This document shows positions 33,801 through 40,318 of a DNA stretch of 64,000 bases, piece after piece. The translations under genes and the position numbers were made by a program. The notes beneath the pieces are model-generated. The model ran no database searches. It was not told where the DNA came from and worked only from the letters and a program-made list of their open reading frames with translations. Positions within the stretch are counted from its first letter, which is position 1. Each line of letters begins with the position of its first letter. This DNA comes from JANWXD01 sp035575135 (GTDB taxonomy: Bacteria; Acidobacteriota; Terriglobia; Bryobacterales; Bryobacteraceae), in NCBI GenBank assembly GCA_035575135.1, contig DATLYE010000022.1, forward strand, positions 1 to 64,000, read 5' to 3'.

Positions 33801-35037
33801 GGTCGTACGCCTCCCATTGCGACATATCCGAAACGATCACGCTCTCGCCAGGTTGTAGCCCTTGCAGGACTTCGATGGTCGTCACGGAGGCGCGGCCGAA
33901 ACGCACAAGAGCCCGGCTGGCATGCCTTCCGTCGGGATCGAGGCGGAAGAGACTGATCGTGCTTTGAGACCGGGCGAAGGGTGGCCGGTCCACGTAGAGG
34001 ATGTTACGGAGCGTCTCAATCTCAATGGAGCCGGTGACGCTGAGATCTGGCCGGGCGCCCGCCGGCAGGGGTCCCTCGAGTCGGACATCGACTGTGACTG
34101 CACCATCGCGCACCGCCGGGTCCATCCGGACGACCCTGCCAGGAACGCTCTCGTTTCCGATGTTCACAATGGCACGCTGGCCCACTTGCACGTCTTTAGC
34201 CTCTGCTTCTGGAACCCTCAGCTCGGCCTTCAGCCTCTCGGGTTGGGCGACCTTGGCCAGCACGGCGCCCTCGGCCACCCGCTGGCCGACCTGCACGGCC
34301 ACCTCCTGCAGCACGCCGGCAGCGCCTGACCTCACCCGCAGCGCGCCTACTTTTTCCCGCTTTAGCGCGACCAAGGCCCGGAGCTTTTCGATCTGGGTCG
34401 CCTGCACATGAAGCTGCGCCTCGATGGATTCTCGCAGCAAAGCATTTCGCTGTCGCTCGACCCGGAGACGTTTGGCCAACGCTTCGGCAGCTGAACGGGA
34501 GAGCTGCGCGTCCAGTTCCGGGATTAGACCTTCTTTGAGCAGCAAGGCATCGCGGGCAGCCTTGAGCCGTGCTTGGTCGTGCTCGGCCTGGAGACGGACA
34601 ACCTCGATCTGCTGCGCAAGTCGCTGGTCTTCGAGCTGGGTTCTGAGATCGTTAAGGCGCGCTTGGGCGGTCTGTAACTCGTAGTTTGCCTCGACGGCAG
34701 CGAGCTGGAGCTCGGGATTGTGGAGGATAAGGATGACGGTGTACGCGTCAACCACAGCGCCCGGCTGCGTCAAGATGCGTTCCACTCGGCCGTCGGCGGG
34801 CGCCGGAATCCAGAGGATGACTTCGGGAACCAGCGTGCCTAACCCTCGGACGGCGCGCACCATATCGCCCCGCTGAACCGTGCTGATCCATACGCTCGTG
34901 CGTTCGACCCAAGGAGGCGCCGGGTTGATCTTTGACAGCCGCCAAACGACGAGCGGCACGGGAACGAGCACGGAGAGAACCACAACGGTGTGGCGGATGC
35001 GTCGTCGCCTTGAGGCTCCCGGTCGTGGCACGTCCAT
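33784..35037 (-). CDS. HlyD/MacA-family periplasmic adaptor
   Basis: 417 residues from ATG 35037; the frame is open to 35439 but that part overlaps the regulator gene and its promoter. One N-terminal membrane helix (HTVVVLSVLVPVPLVVW, about residues 17-33), first lipoyl half (ILWIPAPADGRVERILTQPG), a long coiled coil (about 110-215, many Arg/Gln/Leu), second lipoyl half (VRSGAAGVLQEVAVQVGQRVAEG) and beta-barrel/membrane-proximal domains ending VLQGLQPGESVIVSD. Bridges the inner-membrane permease and an outer-membrane exit. Divergent from the NtrC-type gene. Confidence 0.88.
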   Translation of the reverse strand: MDVPRPGASRRRRIRHTVVVLSVLVPVPLVVWRLSKINPAPPWVERTSVWISTVQRGDMVRAVRGLGTLVPEVILWIPAPADGRVERILTQPGAVVDAYTVILILHNPELQLAAVEANYELQTAQARLNDLRTQLEDQRLAQQIEVVRLQAEHDQARLKAARDALLLKEGLIPELDAQLSRSAAEALAKRLRVERQRNALLRESIEAQLHVQATQIEKLRALVALKREKVGALRVRSGAAGVLQEVAVQVGQRVAEGAVLAKVAQPERLKAELRVPEAEAKDVQVGQRAIVNIGNESVPGRVVRMDPAVRDGAVTVDVRLEGPLPAGARPDLSVTGSIEIETLRNILYVDRPPFARSQSTISLFRLDPDGRHASRALVRFGRASVTTIEVLQGLQPGESVIVSDMSQWEAYDRVRLR

Positions 35038-35051
35038 TGCGGCTATCTCTG

Positions 35052-35068
35052 GAGCAATCCGGAGACCC
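35052..35068 (-). promoter_or_regulatory. Weak sigma-54-like promoter upstream of the HlyD gene
   Basis: On the minus strand GGGTCTCCGGATTGCTC: GG, 10 nt, GC, with a good -12 half (TTGCT) but a poor -24 half. It would start transcription only about 5 nt before ATG 35037. Its only extra support is the palindrome about 100 bp upstream. Confidence 0.25.
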
Positions 35069-35150
35069 TGACCGATGGCCAATACGTGTTGCCAAATCAA
35101 TGGGTTAGCTGAGGGTGGCGGGTCGAGAGAACCACTTCTAGGACTCGGTG

Positions 35151-35166
35151 TGTCCGAAAACGGACA
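35151..35166. promoter_or_regulatory. Palindromic operator/enhancer TGTCCG-AAAA-CGGACA
   Basis: Perfect 6-bp inverted repeat around AAAA in the divergent region between the HlyD gene (35037) and the NtrC-type gene (35190). Its 12-bp core TCCG-N4-CGGA recurs at 45619-45630 upstream of the HTH/glycosyltransferase pair. Candidate site for the Fis-type HTH of the adjacent regulator. Confidence 0.5.
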
Positions 35167-35189
35167 GTTGGGTGATAATGAGGGCTGAC

Positions 35190-36554
35190 ATGGAAAGGCG
35201 TCGCGGCGGATGCGTGCTCGTGGCTGACGATCAACCAGCGGTGGTCGAGGCGCTGCGGCTCCTCCTGAGGGCCGAAGGCTACGAGGTCGTACGGGCAGCG
35301 TCCCCGGCGGAAGTCGTCTCAGCTGTTGAACGGCAAGATTTCGACGCCGTCCTGATCGACTTGAACTACGCCCGCGGCACGACTTCCGGACAAGAGGGGC
35401 TAGACCTGCTGAAGCAGCTTCGAACGCTGGACAGTACACTGCCGGTGGTGGTCATGACGGCGTGGGGGAGTGTTGAGCTGGCTGTGGAGGCGATGCGCCA
35501 CGGCGCGCGAGATTTCGTGCAGAAACCGTGGGACAACGCTCGCCTTCTGAGTATCCTGGGCGCGCAGGTGGAACTGCGACGCGCCTTGCGCCGGGGCCAG
35601 CAACTGGAAGAAGAGAATCGGCTGTTGCGCGCCTGCCCTGCGCCGCTGCTGATCGGGCGCTCCCGAGCAATGCGCCCCGTTCTCGATCTGATTGCGCGAG
35701 TTGGGCCGTCGGATGCGGCGGTGTTGATCACTGGCGAGCACGGCACTGGTAAGAGCGTGGTGGCACAGGCCTTGCACGCAGCCTCACCGCGGTCTTCGCG
35801 TCCATTTGTAGTGGTTAACACAGGAGGCTTGGCTGAGGGGCTGTTCGAGAGTGAGCTGTTTGGGCACGTGCGGGGCGCCTTTACGGATGCCAAGAGCGAC
35901 CGGTGCGGTCGGTTTGAGCTCGCCGAGGGCGGCACGCTGTTCTTGGACGAAATTGCCAACATCCCGCTGCGCCAGCAGGCGAAGCTACTGCGGGTGATCG
36001 AGTCGGGCGAATTTGAGCGCGTGGGCTCTTCCCAAACCCGCCGGGCGGACGTCCGGATCCTTTCGGCAACCAACGCGGACCTGCGCGCCGAAGTTGCTGC
36101 GGGCCGGTTCCGGGAGGACTTGCTCTACCGCCTGAACACGGTGGAGATTCACGTCCCCCCATTGCGGGAACGGCGCGAGGACATCCCTGAGCTGGCAATG
36201 CATTTCCTCCGCCGTTACGCAGCGCGGTATCGCAAAACCTTGGAGGGCTTTGACGCGGAGGCCATGGAGGCGCTGCTCCGGCATTCTTGGCCCGGTAATG
36301 TGCGCGAGTTGGAGCATGCGGTGGAGCGTGGCGTACTCCTCGCGGCTGGGCCCAGGGTTGCCGCGTTGGACTTGGCTTTGGGACCGACTAACGCCAGAGG
36401 TCTCCACTTGGAGGAGATGAGCCTGGAAGAAGTGGAGCAGATACTTATCCAGAAAGCCCTAACCCGCTTTGGGGGCAACGTAAGCCGAGCAGCGTCTGCC
36501 CTGGGTCTGAGCCGGTCCGCTTTGTATCGGCGCATGGCGCGCTACGGACTATGA
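35190..36554 (+). CDS. NtrC-family sigma-54-dependent response regulator
   Basis: 454 residues from ATG 35190 (GAGGG just upstream; ATG 35178 is an alternative). Receiver domain residues 7-125 with acidic pair VADDQ and phospho-acceptor Asp57 (VLIDLNY). AAA+ domain: Walker A GEHGTGKSV (182-190), GAFTDA (229-234, in place of the usual GAFTGA sigma-54 contact loop), Walker B TLFLDEIANI (249-258), RxDVRILSATN. C-terminal Fis-type HTH NVSRAASALGLSRSALYRRM. Activates sigma-54 promoters when phosphorylated. Stop overlaps the histidine kinase start (ATGA). Confidence 0.93.
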   Translation: MERRRGGCVLVADDQPAVVEALRLLLRAEGYEVVRAASPAEVVSAVERQDFDAVLIDLNYARGTTSGQEGLDLLKQLRTLDSTLPVVVMTAWGSVELAVEAMRHGARDFVQKPWDNARLLSILGAQVELRRALRRGQQLEEENRLLRACPAPLLIGRSRAMRPVLDLIARVGPSDAAVLITGEHGTGKSVVAQALHAASPRSSRPFVVVNTGGLAEGLFESELFGHVRGAFTDAKSDRCGRFELAEGGTLFLDEIANIPLRQQAKLLRVIESGEFERVGSSQTRRADVRILSATNADLRAEVAAGRFREDLLYRLNTVEIHVPPLRERREDIPELAMHFLRRYAARYRKTLEGFDAEAMEALLRHSWPGNVRELEHAVERGVLLAAGPRVAALDLALGPTNARGLHLEEMSLEEVEQILIQKALTRFGGNVSRAASALGLSRSALYRRMARYGL

Positions 36555-37897
36555 GCCTGCCGTCGGCACCGGAGGGCGCCATCTGGCCCGTGCGGCGGGG
36601 TACGAGGAAGGTACTGGCTCTGACGCTGCTGTCGGGTTTGCCGGGCGTGGCGGCGATGCTGACATTGCTGTGGGCGGGCGAGTACTCGCTGGAGGTGCGC
36701 ATTGCGTTAACCGCAGGGGTGGTTGTCCTGTGGCTCCGCATCACGGTTGCGGCGGACCGGTGGCTTCTTCGCCGGTTGGAGACGATCGTGGGAACGCTCG
36801 CCAGCTTGCGACAGGGGGATTTCTCGATTCGGGTGCGTGGAGGTGGCTCGGCGGACGCCGTCGGACAGCTCATCAACGAGGTCAACGCGCTCGCCGAAAC
36901 CCTGCGCGAACAACGGCTAGGGGCGGTGGAGGCAATGGCCCTGTTGCGAGCCGTAATGAGTGAAATTGACGTGGCTGTGTTTGCCTTCGATGGCGCCTGG
37001 CGACTCCGGCTTGTGAATCACGCGGGTGAGCGGTTGCTGGGGCAGCCGTCTGCTCGAGTCACTGGCGCGGACGCGCGGGAACTGGGCTTGGGAGAATGCT
37101 TGACAGGCGAGACGCCGCGCACCTTGCAGCTCGATCTGCCGGGCGGCGGGGGCCGCTGGCGGCTGAGCCGGACCACCTTCCGGCAGGGTGGTGAGCCGCA
37201 TGTGCTGGTACTTCTTTCGGACCTGAACCGTGCCTTACGGGAGGAGGAGCGGTCGGCCTGGCAGAAGCTGTTGCGGGTGTTGGGCCACGAGATCAACAAC
37301 TCTCTTGCGCCGATTCAGTCTCTGGTCGGCAGCCTGGGGCGGCTGGTGGACTCGGATAGGCCCCTGGCAGACTGGCGCGAAGATCTGCGGAGCGGCCTGG
37401 CGATCATTGGCGCGCGTGCCGAGGCCCTGTGCCGTTTTGTGGAGGCTTACGGGCGGCTCGCGCGGTTGCCGGCCCCTCGCCTCGCTCCTATGGAGGTTGG
37501 GGCATGGGTGCGGCGAGTGGCGGCGCTGGAGACGCGTCTCCGGGTGCAGGTCGTTGAAGGCCCCGAGTTGATGGTTCAGGGGGATGCCGACCAGTTGGAC
37601 CAGCTGCTGATCAACTTAGTGAGAAACGCGGTCGACGCTGCGCTCGAGACCGGGGGGCGGGTCGAAGTGGGTTGGAGAGGCGAACGCCGGGGAGTGGAAG
37701 TTTGGGTTCGCGATGAAGGCCCTGGTCTTGCGAACATCGAGAGCGTGTTCGTGCCCTTTTATTCAACTAAGCCAGGAGGCATGGGCGTCGGGCTGGTTTT
37801 GAGCCGCCAAATCGCTGAAGCCCATGGTGGCGTGTTAGTGGTGCGGAACCGTCTGGATCGCAAAGGCTGCGAGGCCCGACTGACGCTGCCGCGGTGA
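36551..37897 (+). CDS. Membrane histidine kinase (NtrY-like), partner of the regulator
   Basis: 448 residues. Two N-terminal membrane helices (about 20-40 and 48-66) with a very short loop between, so little or no periplasmic sensor; HAMP-like segment about 66-120, PAS domain about 128-225, H-box LGHEINNSLAPIQ with His246, N-box LINLVRNAVDAAL, and G-boxes RDEGPGLANI and GGMGVGLVLSRQI. ATGA-coupled to the NtrC-type gene, so the two form a two-component pair. The signal is probably sensed in the membrane or cytoplasm. Confidence 0.92.
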   Translation: MSLPSAPEGAIWPVRRGTRKVLALTLLSGLPGVAAMLTLLWAGEYSLEVRIALTAGVVVLWLRITVAADRWLLRRLETIVGTLASLRQGDFSIRVRGGGSADAVGQLINEVNALAETLREQRLGAVEAMALLRAVMSEIDVAVFAFDGAWRLRLVNHAGERLLGQPSARVTGADARELGLGECLTGETPRTLQLDLPGGGGRWRLSRTTFRQGGEPHVLVLLSDLNRALREEERSAWQKLLRVLGHEINNSLAPIQSLVGSLGRLVDSDRPLADWREDLRSGLAIIGARAEALCRFVEAYGRLARLPAPRLAPMEVGAWVRRVAALETRLRVQVVEGPELMVQGDADQLDQLLINLVRNAVDAALETGGRVEVGWRGERRGVEVWVRDEGPGLANIESVFVPFYSTKPGGMGVGLVLSRQIAEAHGGVLVVRNRLDRKGCEARLTLPR

Positions 37898-38039
37898 ATT
37901 GTGCGCGAGCGGTGAGGGAGTGGAGACGAGCGGAGCATGGGGGACGCAGTGGCTTCTGGAGTCGCTGTCGGCAAAAGCGGCAACTGCGGCAAGTGAGTGA
38001 CACAGAACAGCAAGGGAAAGGGGCATAATCAAAACCGCA

Positions 38040-39037
38040 GTGGATCAAGAACCGACGATGTGGTTCCGGCGCGGCGCTACGATTCTTGGGCCCATGGCGA
38101 TAATGATCCTCGCCGTGGCGTTGTTGTTCGTGCGATGGGCGGATCGGGGGAATCGGGAGACCCGCGTGAAGAGGCGGAGTGGTGTTTCGCTCAACTTGAT
38201 CGTCTGGTGCCAAATATTGACGTCCGTAGCTCCGGGGGCACTCGCCACAGGTTGCGGGAGCTGCTGGAGGGGCGATGGACAATGCTCGTTGTGGCATCTG
38301 AACTTCCCAGCCCGGCTGTCGTGTATCCCGAAATTCTGACGTCACGGTTTGGGAACCGCGTAAGGTATATCTTCGCGGTGCCCACGGGGGCGAGTCTAAA
38401 GCCGGCGGTGCGAGAGTACCTGACGGGCGGAGGCGTAGCGGTCGTCATTGAAAACGGATATCTTCGACGGTACTTCTCGTTGCGGACCAAGCACTACGTG
38501 GCGTTTTTCCTCGTGGACCCAGCGGGCAAAATAAAGTACGCGAGGCCCCGGGGCTTACCCGCAAGGCTTCAGCGGCAGCTCATCGAGACCCATGTTCTTG
38601 GGCGAGCAACGGTCCCCCCGAGGGCGGTGCAGTTCCGTACTCCCGTGTCGCTGTGCGCTGGCCGGGTCCGAACGCTGCTGTGGGGCTCACAAGAGACCTT
38701 GGTTCCGTTGGGTCGCGGCCGGTGCAAGGCGTTGTTTGTGCCCGCGCATACCCCGCTCCCGACATTCGTGCGCTCGCTCGCCGAGTTTGACACGCTGGTT
38801 TCCAGCTCAAAGGGGACTGCGTGCGCGGCGGTGCTGACCAGCCGCTTCTATCCGCCGGATGTGGTCAAAGAGGCGGTCGAGGCATCCGGTGCGAAGTTGC
38901 CGGTATATGGACTGACTTGCTACGTGGATGCGTTGGAGGACCCTTATTACGGATCGGAAATCAGGACCGCGCCGAGTGTGCTTGAAATGCTCCACGGCAA
39001 TGTGACGACAAGGCGGTCTTTGGAGGCCTTCCGATGA
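38040..39037 (+). CDS. Membrane-anchored redoxin-fold protein, apparently frameshifted near 38150
   Basis: As it stands the long frame (open from GTG 37997) begins with about 50 residues of unconvincing sequence, while the frame from GTG 38040/ATG 38058 encodes a clean membrane anchor (ATILGPMAIMILAVALLFVRW). Joining the two frames by a single -1 step around GGGGG at 38146-38150 gives a protein of about 330 residues: anchor, then a thioredoxin/AhpC-like domain (VPNIDVRSSGGTRHRL, TMLVVASELPSPA, VAFFLVDPAGKIKYARP) and a second, similar-looking C-terminal domain. The usual CxxC position reads SELPSP, so redox chemistry is unlikely. ATGA overlap with the propeller gene. Sequencing error or real mutation cannot be told apart. 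Confidence 0.55.
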
Positions 39038-40017
39038 GCGGTGTGGCTGCTGCAGTGCCGTTACTATGGGTGTTATGCTTGGCAATCCCCTCCGAGGGCG
39101 AAACGCTGCGATTCAGGAGAATCTTTGAGGGACCGAACCGGTGGCTGTGCGGACTGGTGCAGGTAAACAGCGGAACTCTGTGCGCCGTCGACAGCAACTA
39201 CAACGAGGTGGTGTGTTTCGACAAACGCGGCAGCAACGTTGTCAGGTTTGGAGGGGCGGGCCAGGGTCCCGGCCGGATGCAGTATCCCGCCTCTATTGCT
39301 CTGGCCGGGCACGACACCATGCTAGTGCTGGATATGGATAATTTCCGTGTACAGCTATTCCGGCCTGACGGAAGCTACATATCCGAATTCCGCTTTGGAT
39401 TTGTTTCCGATGCCATGGCGGTTATAGACAAAAACACGGTGGTTCTGAACGGTCCGTCCGAGGGCGCCATAGCAATAAAATACTCTCTGGACGGAAGAAG
39501 GCTGGGTAGGCTAGGTGAGCTGGTTCCGTCGACACTTGGTTACCCAGACCGTCCGCTGAAGGGCCCTGTGGCGGCGATGAATCGGGCTTATTTCGCTTCG
39601 ACGAAAGATCGCGGATTGGTTGTTGCGTTTCAATTCATGCCGCTGGTGCAGGTCTTGAACGCGGATGGCACCCTGCGGTGGAGGCGGCGTTTGACCGGTC
39701 CCTCGGTTGAAGAGCTGACGAGAGTGTTCTGGCGCGATCCCGGCGCGCCGCGCGCCAAGTCTTCCAAGCGGATTGACGGGGTGCAGTTCGCGCGTGTCAT
39801 CACTTGTGTTAATGTGACGCCGAGTCAACACATTCTGGTAGGGATGGCGAACCGGACCATCGTCGTTCTCAACAAAAAGGGAGAACAAGTAGGTCTCCTC
39901 GATTGCCGGCGGGCGGTGACGCTTGAGCCGCAGGCACTGTTTCACGACGGGAAGTTTCTTTACGTAGCGCCTCCCGGGGAGGTGCTCGTAACGGAGGAAC
40001 CACTATGGCTTAAATAA
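39034..40017 (+). CDS. Secreted six-bladed beta-propeller (NHL-like) protein
   Basis: 327 residues with a signal peptide (VAAAVPLLWVLCLAIPSEG). Repeated NHL/TolB-like blades: TLCAVDSNYNEVVCFDKRG, then MQYPASIALAGHDTMLVLDMDNFRVQLFRPDG, and further degenerate blades to VTEEPLWLK. Several blades carry the D-x-x-N-x-x-V-x-x-F pattern. In Bacteroidetes such propellers sit next to short NVEALA-type secreted peptides; here it sits 21 bp upstream of a 35-codon peptide gene, which suggests a peptide-binding or peptide-handling role. Start overlaps the previous stop (ATGA). Lower GC than the chromosome around the island. Confidence 0.75.
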   Translation: MSGVAAAVPLLWVLCLAIPSEGETLRFRRIFEGPNRWLCGLVQVNSGTLCAVDSNYNEVVCFDKRGSNVVRFGGAGQGPGRMQYPASIALAGHDTMLVLDMDNFRVQLFRPDGSYISEFRFGFVSDAMAVIDKNTVVLNGPSEGAIAIKYSLDGRRLGRLGELVPSTLGYPDRPLKGPVAAMNRAYFASTKDRGLVVAFQFMPLVQVLNADGTLRWRRRLTGPSVEELTRVFWRDPGAPRAKSSKRIDGVQFARVITCVNVTPSQHILVGMANRTIVVLNKKGEQVGLLDCRRAVTLEPQALFHDGKFLYVAPPGEVLVTEEPLWLK

Positions 40018-40038
40018 GCACAACGGAAAGGAGGATGC

Positions 40039-40146
40039 ATGAAGAAGCTGCTTTCGGGACTCTGGGCGGTGGCAACTGTTCTTATTCTGACAACTTGGGT
40101 TGCGCCTGAGATGAGTGCGGGTTGCATGGAATGCTGCTGCGGTTGA
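40039..40146 (+). CDS. Small secreted Cys-rich peptide (35 residues)
   Basis: Too short for ordinary gene calling. ATG 40039 follows AAAGGAGG (40027-40034) by 4 nt, the strongest Shine-Dalgarno in the accessory locus. Layout: basic n-region MKK, hydrophobic core LLSGLWAVATVLILTTWVA, then PEMSA and the tail GCMECCCG with four cysteines. Signal peptidase I could cut after MSA to release an octapeptide; SAGC is also a poor lipobox, so lipidation on Cys29 is a second option. Gene neighbours are a propeller upstream and an FtsX/MacB permease downstream. No homologue is recognised; the layout recalls the NVEALA peptides of Bacteroidetes. Confidence 0.65.
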   Translation: MKKLLSGLWAVATVLILTTWVAPEMSAGCMECCCG

Positions 40147-40188
40147 TTCAGTTGCGGCTCACGTTGTTGCGCGTAGCGGGATAGGTGT

Positions 40189-40216
40189 ACCGGTAGAGCG
40201 GTGAGCTGGGACCGGT
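40189..40216 (+). promoter_or_regulatory. Possible hairpin between peptide and permease genes
   Basis: ACCGGT at 40189-40194 and again at 40211-40216; being self-complementary the two copies can pair across a 16-nt loop in the transcript. No U-tract follows. It lies in the 172-bp gap between the peptide stop and the permease start and could set the peptide-to-permease expression ratio. The rest of the gap shows no gene. Confidence 0.3.
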
Positions 40217-40318
40217 TCGACGGATTGTGGAAGTCAGAACTAATGACCGGCGGCGCCCCATTTTGCATCTGGTCCTGACGGGCCGGATTGTAGCGCGGCA
40301 GGGGGTGGGGAGAACGCG

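Noticed and set aside
35079..35096. Sigma-54-like TGGCAACACGTATTGGCC on the minus strand in the HlyD/NtrC gap
   Set aside because: GG to the -12 half is one base too long; sigma-54 promoters are strict about the 10-nt spacing.
35038..35439. N-terminal extension of the HlyD protein
   Set aside because: Overlaps the regulator gene, is Arg/Pro/Ser-rich and precedes the natural membrane anchor.
37997..38140. Start of the redoxin-like protein at GTG 37997
   Set aside because: The residues coded here are polar and structureless, while the alternative frame codes a good membrane anchor.
40250..40275. Sigma-54-like element (GGCGGCGCCCC then TTTTGCAT) upstream of the FtsX permease
   Set aside because: Good -12 half but spacing of 11 nt between GG and GC.
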